From: Alphaproteobacteria bacterium
GTDB taxonomy: Bacteria > Pseudomonadota > Alphaproteobacteria > JABAAW01 > JAHZMA01
Assembly: GCA_022599575.1 (NCBI GenBank)
Contig: JAHZMA010000055.1
Span: 1 to 43,834 of the forward strand
Length of the DNA stretch: 43,834 bases
Direction of reading: 5' to 3'
Shown piece by piece: positions 25,402-33,313 of the stretch (position 1 is its first letter; each line of letters begins with the position of its first letter). The position numbers and the translations under genes were made by a program. Under the pieces are notes generated by a model. That model worked only from the letters and a program-made list of their open reading frames with translations, made no database searches and was not told the DNA's origin.

Positions 25402-26496
25402 ATGGCGCATTCTATCATCATGCCAGCATTGGGCATGACCCAAAATACGGGCATCATCGTGTTATGGCATAAAAAATTGGGTGATAAAGTCACGGCAAAT
25501 GATATTTTGCTAGATGTGGAAACCGATAAAAGCACGATGGAAGTGGAAGCGGGTTATGATGGGATTTTGGCATCGATAAAGGGTGCTGTTAATGTGCCGA
25601 TTGATGTGGGCGATGTGATTGCATTGATTGCTGAAAATGATGATGAGGCACAAAAAATCATGACTCAAAATGCCGAACCCCCAACAAATCCCCTAACAAA
25701 TCCCGCAACTATTGCCAAACCTGCCATTCAACCTAGCATGATGGCGATAACAAAAAAAAGATCGCCTGCAAAAAGACCGCCTGCTGTGGCAAAAGCCCCA
25801 TCAAAAAATGATGCGCCAACAGATGATGCGCCAAAAAATGATGCGCGCCAACAATATGATGGTAAAATTCTTATATCGCCTAAAGCAAGAAAATTGGCAA
25901 AAACACGCGGCATTAATGTACAACAAGCCGTTCAAAAAGGCTTGAAAATGCCAATCCATGTTGCTGATATTGAAAATTTGGCATCTGCAACCAGATATGA
26001 TAATCAGTTGGCGGTGAGTGCTTGCGTGACTATCCAAAAATTAGCTGAATTAAGAAATATGGTAATGGCATATAACAATCAAGAAATTGCGCTATCTTTT
26101 ATTGTGGCGCATATATTTTGCCATTGTTACCGCCATATGAAAGGGCGTGAAAATATCAATGTGCATGTCCAAACTTTCGGAGAACAGCAAAATATTGATA
26201 TCGTTTTAGATAATCCAGACTTATCAGGGCTTGCTGATGCTAGGGTAGAAAGCAAAGAACAAGCGGATATTATCGTGGTGGATATCAGCCAAACATCGCT
26301 TAATAATATGAAACCAACGCATGTGGAAATACCATTATTAATCATGAGCGCCCCCAAATATCACAAAAGTGAGCGCGCACAACATATCCGCTTAACGCTA
26401 TGGTGTTATGAACAAGATTTGGCGATGAATCAAGCGATTGACTTGCTAGAATATATCAATGAAATGATTGATGAGCCATTATTGTTATTGCTATAA
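25402..26496 (+). CDS. Lipoyl-domain E2-like protein with degenerate acyltransferase domain
   Basis: A 364-residue E2-like protein. Residues 1-78 form a lipoyl domain with lipoylation Lys K43 in DVETDKSTMEVEA. Residues 85-155 are a Pro/Ala/Lys linker with repeats like KNDAPTDDAPKNDA. Residues 156-193 match the peripheral subunit-binding domain (ISPKARKLAKTRGINVQQAV). Residues about 200-364 should be the catalytic core, but only about 165 residues remain against some 230, and the active-site DHRxxDG motif is missing; CYEQDLAMNQ at 335-344 stands in its place. The start at ATG 25402, immediately after the E1 beta stop, gives the complete lipoyl domain. It may still carry acyl groups and bind E1/E3 while having lost CoA transfer, or have another acceptor. 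Confidence 0.85.
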   Translation: MAHSIIMPALGMTQNTGIIVLWHKKLGDKVTANDILLDVETDKSTMEVEAGYDGILASIKGAVNVPIDVGDVIALIAENDDEAQKIMTQNAEPPTNPLTNPATIAKPAIQPSMMAITKKRSPAKRPPAVAKAPSKNDAPTDDAPKNDARQQYDGKILISPKARKLAKTRGINVQQAVQKGLKMPIHVADIENLASATRYDNQLAVSACVTIQKLAELRNMVMAYNNQEIALSFIVAHIFCHCYRHMKGRENINVHVQTFGEQQNIDIVLDNPDLSGLADARVESKEQADIIVVDISQTSLNNMKPTHVEIPLLIMSAPKYHKSERAQHIRLTLWCYEQDLAMNQAIDLLEYINEMIDEPLLLLL

Positions 26497-26523
26497 GGAA
26501 CATTATTCATTACCTCTTATTAA

Positions 26524-26547
26524 GGGGATGCGTATCAAAACACCCCC
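26524..26547. terminator. Weak GC hairpin between convergent E2 and M24 genes
   Basis: GGGGATG at 26524-26530 pairs with CACCCCC at 26541-26547 (seven pairs with one A-C mismatch), loop ten bases, then ATTTTC. The position between two convergent genes fits a bidirectional terminator, but the T-run is short. Confidence 0.35.
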
Positions 26548-26573
26548 ATTTTCATGGTTTAAGAGAGAATAAT

Positions 26574-27914
26574 TTAAGCAGAAAAATACGCATTGGCAAT
26601 CGGCAATTCTTCCGCAGGGAATAGGGTAATCACTTTACAACCCTTATCGGTTACCACCACTTCTTCTTCAATGCGCGCCGCTGAATAGCCATCTTTGGCA
26701 GGGCAGTAAGTTTCCAGCGCAAACACCATACCCGTTTCAATAATCATCGGATTTTCCATAGATACCAAACGTGAGATAATGGGGCGTTCATGTAATGCCA
26801 AACCAAGCCCATGCCCAAACTGCAAACCAAAAGCAGCCATTTCACTGGGGAAGCCAAACTCTTCTGCCTTTGGCCATACTGCCGCCACTTTATCGGTGCT
26901 AACACCCGGCTTAATCATCGCAATTGATGCATCTAACCATTCGCGGGCTTGTTTATAGGCATCGCGTTGCACAGGCGTTGATTTGCCAACATTTAAGGTA
27001 CGATAATAGCAAGTGCGGTAGCCTTGATAAGATTGCAAAATATCAAAAAATGCTTGGTCGCCCGGGCGAAAAATTCTATCGGTGAAATTATGCGGATGTG
27101 GGTTGCAACGTTCCCCTGAAATGGCGTTAATGGCTTCCACATCATCTGATCCCAATTCGTAAAGTAATTTATTGGCTTTGGCGACAATATCATTCTCGCG
27201 CACCCCTGGCTTCATTTCTTCATAAATCATGTGATACACACCATCTACCATTGCGGCGGCTTGATTGAGCAAAATCAACTCATCTTGATTTTTAATTTCG
27301 CGCGCGCTTAACATCACTTGCTGGCCATCAACAATATTCATTCCCGCTTTTTGCAATTCAAAGAACATTGCGGTTTCGGCATAATCCACGCCAATTTGCA
27401 TATCAGCCACGCCAGCTGTTTTTAATAAATCCATGATTTCTTTGGCATGATTTTTCATCAGCCCAACATCTGGCGGTACAGTGCCACGCAACCCAACCAT
27501 ACCAGGGCGGCAATTATCAGGCTGTAGCCAGTCGCAATTTTGTTTATGATGCACAGCGGCCGAGCCAAAATCCCAAACAATCGGTTCTTCATCGCCTGCT
27601 AATAGGCAAAATCTGCTCATCTTATCGCGTTCCCACTCACCGATTTTGGTGGAAGAAACATAGCGGATATTATTGGTATCAAATAATAACAACGCACCCA
27701 AGCCTGAATTTTTCAAAGCCTGCCGTGCACGTGCCAAACGATATTTACGCAAGCGGTCATGGTCGACCCGTTTTTCAAAATCAACCGAAATAAAACCGGG
27801 CGATGGCAGATGTTTTTGCCAATTCCAATTTGTTTCCAGATGATGCGGTTTTAGCAGTAAAGGTGATAGAGCAGGGTTTTTAGAAACTTCGCCCCATAAA
27901 TGATTTTCGCACAT
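26574..27914 (-). CDS. M24-family metallopeptidase-like hydrolase (Xaa-Pro peptidase/creatinase/DddP superfamily)
   Basis: A 446-residue protein with the N-terminal creatinase-type domain (about 50-200) and the C-terminal pita-bread fold. The expected metal ligands are D291 (FFDILQS), H368 (FGHGLGLALHERP), E401 (ALETY) and E416 (ARIEEEV), all present; but the second Asp of the usual D-x10-D pair is replaced by C302 (GYRTCYYRT). It therefore may bind one metal, bind it differently, or work without metal as creatinase does. The length matches DMSP lyase DddP, a member of this superfamily, but the DddP D-x-D pair is not seen, so I do not call it DddP. A GAGGAAAC ribosome site precedes the ATG. 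It is convergent to the E1/E2 operon and has a perfect TTATCCA-type repeat upstream. Confidence 0.85.
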   Translation of the reverse strand: MCENHLWGEVSKNPALSPLLLKPHHLETNWNWQKHLPSPGFISVDFEKRVDHDRLRKYRLARARQALKNSGLGALLLFDTNNIRYVSSTKIGEWERDKMSRFCLLAGDEEPIVWDFGSAAVHHKQNCDWLQPDNCRPGMVGLRGTVPPDVGLMKNHAKEIMDLLKTAGVADMQIGVDYAETAMFFELQKAGMNIVDGQQVMLSAREIKNQDELILLNQAAAMVDGVYHMIYEEMKPGVRENDIVAKANKLLYELGSDDVEAINAISGERCNPHPHNFTDRIFRPGDQAFFDILQSYQGYRTCYYRTLNVGKSTPVQRDAYKQAREWLDASIAMIKPGVSTDKVAAVWPKAEEFGFPSEMAAFGLQFGHGLGLALHERPIISRLVSMENPMIIETGMVFALETYCPAKDGYSAARIEEEVVVTDKGCKVITLFPAEELPIANAYFSA

Positions 27915-27989
27915 AATTGTTTCCTCTATATAAAATAAACTTAATACATGCCTAACGTAATTGATTTTTACGATGCGATAAAAGTGTTA

Positions 27990-28008
27990 TTTATCCAATA
28001 TGGATAAA
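27990..28008. promoter_or_regulatory. Perfect inverted repeat TTTATCCA-ATA-TGGATAAA before the M24 gene
   Basis: Eight-base perfect arms around ATA, 76-94 bp upstream of the M24 hydrolase ATG at 27914. The same motif in imperfect tandem form is at 16450-16486, before the ABC importer and SDR genes. It links the hydrolase to island B rather than to the adjacent TTT transporter. Confidence 0.6.
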
Positions 28009-28088
28009 TATATTTTGATAATGCGCTGTGCATAGGGGCTTGATGATGGCCAAAAATTCTATATGCTCTCCTACACCCTTATTTTATG

Positions 28089-29588
28089 CTAATGTCGCCG
28101 CGCCAAAGATGTTTGAAGATTTCTATACATCTTATAGAATTGCCAGATAATGATTAATATAATGATAGTGGCTAAAATGGCTGAAATAGGTCTGCTAAAA
28201 AAATCGCCTATTGTTTTGACCTTTGCCAAAGAAGCGCGCAGTTTAAATTCCATAATATTGCCCAGCACCATGCCCAATATAATCGGCACAATCGGATAAT
28301 TAAGCCGTTTTAATATCATACCAAACACGCCAAACCCACAGGCAATCATGCAATCCACAAAGCTGTTACGCAATGAATAAACGCCGATAAAGCTTAAAAT
28401 TAAAATAAAAATTGCTAAAATACGGTTAGGAACTTTGATGATTTTTAGTAAATTATTGGTGAAAAAAAGCAAGAATATCACAACAATGATGTTTAAAAGT
28501 AACAAAATCATGAATAATGCCCATATAAAATCCAAATGGTTTTGAAATAATTCGGGACCTGGTATCACGCTATGCACATAAAATACCGATAGCATCATGG
28601 CTGTGAGTGCTTCGCCCGGAATACCCAATGCAAGCAGTGGAATCATCGCAGCTGCTGGCACGGCATTATTGGCAGTTTCTGATGAGACAAGCCCTTCTTC
28701 ACTGCCCTTGCCAAATTTCTCTTTTGTTTTACTGCTATTTTGGGCATAATTATACGAGAAAAATTGTGCAGTGAATTCACCCACACCCGGTATCATACCC
28801 ATCACCACCCCAAACGAAGAAGAGACAGCAACAATCCGCTTATAAAGCCAAATTTTCTTAATATGCGTCCATAGATTGCCTTCAATATCGGCAGAAACGT
28901 CATCATATGTTTTATCGCCTTCAAGGAATAACACAAATGATTGCGATAAGGCGAACAACCCTAATATCACAACAATTAAATCAAAGCCCGATGCCATCCA
29001 ATTGAATGAAAAGCTAAAACGTTGCGTGTAACCGATGGGCTCTAATCCAACAGTGCTTAATAATATCCCAAAGCCTGCTAACATACCAGCAGCGGCAACA
29101 TGTTTGCGATGGGCAACAATCACCAGAATAATGCCCAATAATGCCGCAAGAAAAATTTCGCGTGACCCGAAATGCGGTGAAATTTTTGCTAAAATCGGTG
29201 ACAATAGCATCAACGCAAGCACTGAAATAATACCGCCACATAATGATGCCCCATAGGCTAATCCTAATGCTTGTTTGGCTTTGCCTTGTTTGGTCATGGG
29301 GTAGCCTTCATAGGTGGTGAGCGCATTCACTGCTGTACCAGGCACATTGATTAAAATCGCAGGAATGGCACCGCCAAACATTGATGAGCCATAAATGCCT
29401 AATAACACAGTTAAACCAACAATCGGCTCTAATGAAAAAGTTGCGGGCAGTAAAATTGCAATGGCAACCGCGGGCCCAATGCCCGGAATAGCACCAATCA
29501 ACACGCCACCAATAGAACCAACTAAAATGGCAAGCAACACGTTGAACTGTGTCATGATATTTAAGGCACTTATTAATGTATCAAACAT
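28089..29588 (-). CDS. tctA: Tripartite tricarboxylate transporter large permease TctA
   Basis: A 499-residue membrane protein with about 12 segments. Family marks include IGAIPGIGPAVAIAILLP near the N-terminus, the repeat-related GMIPGVGEFTAQFFSYNYAQ in the middle, and GIYGSSMFGGAIPAILINVPGTAVNALTTYEGYPM. It forms the transport channel of a TTT system with TctB and TctC. It starts six bases after tctB, and the translation is probably coupled because no strong ribosome site is seen. The TTT family carries carboxylates such as citrate, tartrate, terephthalate and other aromatic acids, so an aromatic acid cargo suits the neighbouring homoprotocatechuate genes (inference). Confidence 0.95.
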   Translation of the reverse strand: MFDTLISALNIMTQFNVLLAILVGSIGGVLIGAIPGIGPAVAIAILLPATFSLEPIVGLTVLLGIYGSSMFGGAIPAILINVPGTAVNALTTYEGYPMTKQGKAKQALGLAYGASLCGGIISVLALMLLSPILAKISPHFGSREIFLAALLGIILVIVAHRKHVAAAGMLAGFGILLSTVGLEPIGYTQRFSFSFNWMASGFDLIVVILGLFALSQSFVLFLEGDKTYDDVSADIEGNLWTHIKKIWLYKRIVAVSSSFGVVMGMIPGVGEFTAQFFSYNYAQNSSKTKEKFGKGSEEGLVSSETANNAVPAAAMIPLLALGIPGEALTAMMLSVFYVHSVIPGPELFQNHLDFIWALFMILLLLNIIVVIFLLFFTNNLLKIIKVPNRILAIFILILSFIGVYSLRNSFVDCMIACGFGVFGMILKRLNYPIVPIILGMVLGNIMEFKLRASLAKVKTIGDFFSRPISAILATIIILIIIWQFYKMYRNLQTSLARRH

Positions 29589-29594
29589 GGCAGA

Positions 29595-30128
29595 TTAAAA
29601 ATAAGTGATAAAAAAGTTGCGAATGGCAGGGGGGAATGTTTCATATAGCATGGCACCCGGAACTTTAATTTGTAAAAAACTCTTAAATATCACCACAATC
29701 ATAACGCTTGTAAAGAGACAAATAAGAATGGTTTTTTTATCTCGCACGCCAATACGCCATAATAATACAAACATCATGATGATGGTCATCGGCAGATAAC
29801 CAACAATCGGCACCAGAATCACATAGCCAAGAAACCATGCACAATATTCTAATGACTGACACCATAAGGTGACTTCTTGCCATCTGCCCGCCTGTCTTTG
29901 CGATATAATGCTCGCATAGAGATGAATAAAACCAAAAAATACCATCATGCCAATGCCGAACATTGACCAAAAAGCGGGCTGTGCAAAAAAACGCTTATTA
30001 GCAAACCATGTTGTTTGTGCGGGGATTTGACTGGCAAGAAACAGTGAAAATAACACAAAAACCACACTAAACACAAAATCAGCAGGATTGCGTTCACGGG
30101 TTAATAGGGCTTTTAAGACATTATTCAT
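29595..30128 (-). CDS. tctB: Tripartite tricarboxylate transporter small permease TctB
   Basis: A 177-residue membrane protein with four or five hydrophobic segments, beginning MNNVLKALLTRERNPADFVFSVVFVLFSLFLASQIPA and ending near VPGAMLYETFPPAIRNFFITYF. TctB proteins are poorly conserved, and the call rests on size, topology and position between TctC and TctA. Its ATG is preceded by an AT-rich stretch without a clear ribosome site. A long hairpin separates it from tctC. Confidence 0.85.
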   Translation of the reverse strand: MNNVLKALLTRERNPADFVFSVVFVLFSLFLASQIPAQTTWFANKRFFAQPAFWSMFGIGMMVFFGFIHLYASIISQRQAGRWQEVTLWCQSLEYCAWFLGYVILVPIVGYLPMTIIMMFVLLWRIGVRDKKTILICLFTSVMIVVIFKSFLQIKVPGAMLYETFPPAIRNFFITYF

Positions 30129-30142
30129 AGCGCATTATAGCA

Positions 30143-30180
30143 GATGATGACCAACCTATAAAGATAGATTGGCCATCATC
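30143..30180 (-). other. Long intercistronic hairpin between tctC and tctB
   Basis: An almost perfect 17-bp stem closes on a four-base loop. Read from the minus strand the two imperfect positions become G-U pairs, whereas on the plus strand they would be A-C mismatches, so the structure is built for the tctCBA transcript. There is no T-run, so it looks more like an mRNA-stabilising or processing hairpin than a terminator. It would raise TctC over TctB/TctA. Confidence 0.7.
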
Positions 30181-30193
30181 AGTAACAATATCA

Positions 30194-31132
30194 TTATTCT
30201 AATATTTTTTTGATATTTTCTAATGTGGCAATATCTTTTTTGATTTTTTTGGTGACGATTTTGCCATCTTGCCAATAAATTAACGCACCAGTTTGTTGTG
30301 CAATTTTTTGCGCTTTTTTAGAAAGCACAGTCTTTTTAGCAACTTTAGCAATTTTCTGCTGCACATCTTTTGGCGTGCCTTTTTTAACAAACAAACCATT
30401 CCACAGCGAAACATCTAATGTTTTATCAAATTCTTTTACCGTTGGTGTCTTGGGCGTTAAAGAAATACGGTCGTCACCAATAGATGCCAACACTTTAACA
30501 TCTTTCAAACATGGCAATATAAGCTGAATGGTTGTGTTCATCACATCAACATCGCCCGATGCCAATGTGTTACAATCTAGCTTATCAAAAGCCGCATCGC
30601 TGGCATAAGAAAAACCCATTTTCTTTGCCAATGCAAATGTAACACGTGTTGGCACCAATGGCACACCAAAATGCCCTAATGCCACATCATTTTTTTTAGC
30701 GTATTTTGCCAAACCTTGCATATCATCATAAGGCGCGTTTTTGCCTGCTACAATAACGAAAGGATAGGTAAGAAAATTGCCGATTGGGGTAAATGGGTCA
30801 GGGCTTAAATCAGGAATGCCAAGCGTTGGCCCTACAACTGGAATCGCAATAATAAAAGAACCAATCATATAACCATCGGCAGGTGCTTTTGCCACCTCTA
30901 CTGCTGCCGCAAATGGATTGCCACCAGCGGGCTTATTAACCACAGCCGCTGATACGCCATAGGTTTTTTGGAAATCTTCGGCAATCATACGGGTTAAAAT
31001 ATCTTCCAAATCACCGGGCGGAAATGGAATCACAAATGTGACAGGTTTATCTGGATATTCTGCACGTGCAATCGCAAAAGGCAACATAAATAGTGCCACA
31101 ATAATAATAAAATTTTTTGATATGGTTTTCAT
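30194..31132 (-). CDS. tctC: Tripartite tricarboxylate transporter substrate-binding protein TctC (Bug family)
   Basis: A 312-residue secreted protein. The ATG at 31132 has an AGGGAGAA ribosome site and opens a proper signal peptide, MKTISKNFIIIVALFMLPF, cut near ARA-EYP; the longer frame to 31267 runs into the amidotransferase gene. The mature part shows the Bug-family start YPDKPVTFVIPFPPGD, then VNKPAGGNPF and later DVSLWNGLFVKKGTPKDVQQKI. Bug proteins bind carboxylates through backbone contacts and two waters. The gene is led by a promoter with a TTAACATGTGAA palindrome that is also found before the hpa operon, suggesting that its cargo feeds that pathway. Confidence 0.94.
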   Translation of the reverse strand: MKTISKNFIIIVALFMLPFAIARAEYPDKPVTFVIPFPPGDLEDILTRMIAEDFQKTYGVSAAVVNKPAGGNPFAAAVEVAKAPADGYMIGSFIIAIPVVGPTLGIPDLSPDPFTPIGNFLTYPFVIVAGKNAPYDDMQGLAKYAKKNDVALGHFGVPLVPTRVTFALAKKMGFSYASDAAFDKLDCNTLASGDVDVMNTTIQLILPCLKDVKVLASIGDDRISLTPKTPTVKEFDKTLDVSLWNGLFVKKGTPKDVQQKIAKVAKKTVLSKKAQKIAQQTGALIYWQDGKIVTKKIKKDIATLENIKKILE

Positions 31133-31168
31133 AATAATTCTCCCTAATATAAAAACAGTGATAATAAT

Positions 31169-31195
31169 ATTTAACATGTGAAGTAATTTGTCAAG
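31169..31195 (-). promoter_or_regulatory. Promoter with overlapping TTAACATGTGAA operator for tctCBA
   Basis: On the minus strand a perfect -35 box TTGACA (31194-31189) is followed six bases later by the palindrome (31182-31171), which fills the spacer up to an AT-rich -10 region. Over 27 bp this site differs from the hpaF promoter at 40088-40114 by one base. A repressor bound here would block RNA polymerase directly. HpaR is the candidate. Confidence 0.7.
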
Positions 31196-31199
31196 AAAA

Positions 31200-31910
31200 T
31201 TATCGATTTTGTTCAAAAAAAGCAATAATAAGTTGCGCGAATTGGTTGCCTTCATGTCCTTTGGCAAATTCTTTGCATGCTTTCGCTAATTTATCCGCGC
31301 TTACCATGCCTTGCATCTCGTCGGTGAGGGCTATCAGAAAATCGGCGGTCATTTCAGGGTGATATTGTGATGTAAAAATATGTTTGCCAATGGTGAAAGC
31401 AGCATTGGTACAATGTTCGTTACTGCCCAATAATATCGCGCTATCGGGTAGCTTTATCACTTCTTCTTTATGCACCGAATATAGCGTGATAGATGCGGGG
31501 GCATCGCGCATGAAATCAGGTTTTTGCACGAAATGGGTGGTTTCCAACCCAATGGAAAAATAATCATTGCTGTTTTTTGCAACTTTTCCTCCCAAAGCAA
31601 GCGCGATTGCTTGATGCCCAAAACAGCCGCCAAAGAGCTTCATTTTATGGTGATGCATCACTTTAATAAGGTCGATTAATGTTGCAACCCATGCATCAGA
31701 ATCATGCACCGAAGCAGGGCTACCAGTGATGATAACGCCATCATAATCTAAGATATTTTCAGGGAAATCATCTTGCCACACCGCATAGCAATCAAATTGC
31801 CAATCGGGGCGCAATGGCTGTAATAGCGCGATATATTTCAAATCATCAGTGGGAAAGCGCGCTGCAAAATCTGAAACATCGTTACTGGTGAGTAAAATGG
31901 CAATTTTCAT
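31200..31910 (-). CDS. Class I glutamine amidotransferase-like protein (possible gamma-glutamyl hydrolase)
   Basis: A 236-residue stand-alone class I amidotransferase domain. The triad is visible: C96 in FGGCFGHQAIALALGG, with H184 and E186 in SQYHPEM. Free-standing members act as gamma-glutamyl hydrolases, as PuuD does in putrescine breakdown, or as partners of GS-like ligases, as in aniline gamma-glutamylation clusters. It is divergent from the P450 and GS-family genes over 111 bp with a shared palindrome at 31953-31964, so its partner is probably the GS-like ligase at 33314-34600. It may remove glutamate from a gamma-glutamylated intermediate or prevent its build-up (inference). The closest resemblance by eye is GMP-synthase-type GATase rather than PuuD. 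Confidence 0.85.
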   Translation of the reverse strand: MKIAILLTSNDVSDFAARFPTDDLKYIALLQPLRPDWQFDCYAVWQDDFPENILDYDGVIITGSPASVHDSDAWVATLIDLIKVMHHHKMKLFGGCFGHQAIALALGGKVAKNSNDYFSIGLETTHFVQKPDFMRDAPASITLYSVHKEEVIKLPDSAILLGSNEHCTNAAFTIGKHIFTSQYHPEMTADFLIALTDEMQGMVSADKLAKACKEFAKGHEGNQFAQLIIAFFEQNR

Positions 31911-31952
31911 TTTTTTCTCATTTTTTAATTAAAAACACTTTGCAAATATTAT

Positions 31953-31964
31953 TTAACATGTTAA
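31953..31964. promoter_or_regulatory. Perfect TTAACATGTTAA palindrome between amidotransferase and P450 genes
   Basis: A perfect 12-bp palindrome in the 111-bp divergent gap, immediately before a perfect -10 box TATAAT at 31968-31973 on the plus strand that would serve the P450-GS operon. It is one of four such sites in island C. Confidence 0.7.
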
Positions 31965-32021
31965 TAATATAATAAACGGTAAATTGCAATATTTTAATGT
32001 AATAATTTAAGAGGAATCGCA

Positions 32022-33281
32022 ATGACAATTTGGCAACCCAACGATGATGGCAAGCAAGATATTACCAGCCATGATGTGTTTACTAAAGGTACCCCCCATA
32101 ACACATTCAAAAACTTGCGCGATAACGACCCATGCCACTGGACTGAATGGGATATGGGCAAAGGGTTTTGGTCAATCACGCGTCATGCAGATATTTTGCA
32201 GATGAATAGATTAGCGACTATTTTTTCTTCCGCACAAGGCATTCGGATGGAAGACCAAACCTATGATGAATATATGGCACGGCGCACATTTCAAGAAACT
32301 GACCCGCCTGAACATAGTAAATTTAGGCGCAGGGTGATGAACGCATTTTCAAAGCCAGTGATTGCCAAATTTGAACAGCAGATTGAAGATATTTGCAATG
32401 AGCTATTAGATGAAATTTTACCTTTAGGCATTTTTGATGCCACTGACCGTTTGGCACGAAAATTACCGATGCGAATGTTGGGGCAAATTTTAGGTCTGCC
32501 CGAAGAAGATTTAGAATGGTTGGTGGCAAAAGGTGATGAGTTGATTTCCAACACCGACCCCGAATATACCCAATATGTGTTAGATAAAATGCAAACTGAT
32601 GATTATAGAATGATGCCTTTTAATTCGCCAGCTGGCGCAGAATTATATGATTATGCTAAAAAGCTAATGGCAATCAAAGATGCCAAAGGCGAGCAATCGG
32701 GCATTTTACATATGATGAAAAAACCCGATAAACATGGCAATGCTATTTCAGAAAATGAGTTTCGCAATTTTTTCTGCCTATTGGTGGCGGCAGGTAATGA
32801 TACAACCCGTTATTCGTTAGCCTCAGGTATGCACGCCCTTGCCAATCAAGAAGGGCTTTTGCAACAAATGAAACATGGTGATGATGCGCTTTGGCAAACT
32901 GCCCCCGATGAAATTATCCGCTGGGCAAGCCCAACAATGTATTTTAGGCGCACCGCAACGCAAGATTATGAATTGCACGGCAAAACCATCAAAAAAGGCG
33001 ATAAGGTGATTTATTGGTTCGTCTCTGCCAACCGTGATGAACGTGTTTTTGATAATCCTTTTACGTTGGATTTAACGCGCAATCATCAGCTGCATATTGC
33101 ATTTGGGCAGGGTGGCCCGCATGTCTGTTTGGGCATGTGGCTTGCGAAATTAGAGGTGAAAATATTTTTTCGTGAATTTTGCAAAAGAGTCAAGACAATT
33201 GAGCCTGCTGGTGATATTGAATATTTGCGGTCTAATTTTATTGGTGGTATCAAAAAATTACCGCTACATGTTACTTTATAA
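32022..33281 (+). CDS. Cytochrome P450
   Basis: A 419-residue soluble bacterial P450. The heme-binding signature FGQGGPHVCLG has its thiolate Cys at C369; the oxygen-activation motif AGNDTT is at 257-262; the ExxR motif (EIIR) is at 297-300. The length and lack of a membrane anchor fit a class I enzyme needing ferredoxin and ferredoxin reductase, but neither is encoded nearby. It would hydroxylate or O/N-dealkylate the imported compound. A GAGGA ribosome site lies upstream. Its operon partner is a GS-family ligase and it stands under an island C operator. Because hpaBC (4-hydroxyphenylacetate hydroxylase) is not in the window, this P450 may perform the ring hydroxylation that prepares homoprotocatechuate (inference). 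Confidence 0.93.
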   Translation: MTIWQPNDDGKQDITSHDVFTKGTPHNTFKNLRDNDPCHWTEWDMGKGFWSITRHADILQMNRLATIFSSAQGIRMEDQTYDEYMARRTFQETDPPEHSKFRRRVMNAFSKPVIAKFEQQIEDICNELLDEILPLGIFDATDRLARKLPMRMLGQILGLPEEDLEWLVAKGDELISNTDPEYTQYVLDKMQTDDYRMMPFNSPAGAELYDYAKKLMAIKDAKGEQSGILHMMKKPDKHGNAISENEFRNFFCLLVAAGNDTTRYSLASGMHALANQEGLLQQMKHGDDALWQTAPDEIIRWASPTMYFRRTATQDYELHGKTIKKGDKVIYWFVSANRDERVFDNPFTLDLTRNHQLHIAFGQGGPHVCLGMWLAKLEVKIFFREFCKRVKTIEPAGDIEYLRSNFIGGIKKLPLHVTL

Positions 33282-33313
33282 TTTTATAGATAATAGATTA
33301 AAGGAGAAAAGCA

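Noticed and set aside
26574-27914. Calling the M24 gene dddP (DMSP lyase) from its 446-residue length and marine context
   Set aside because: The D-x-D metal pair and neighbouring residues of DddP are not present, and one Asp is Cys. Only superfamily membership is supported.
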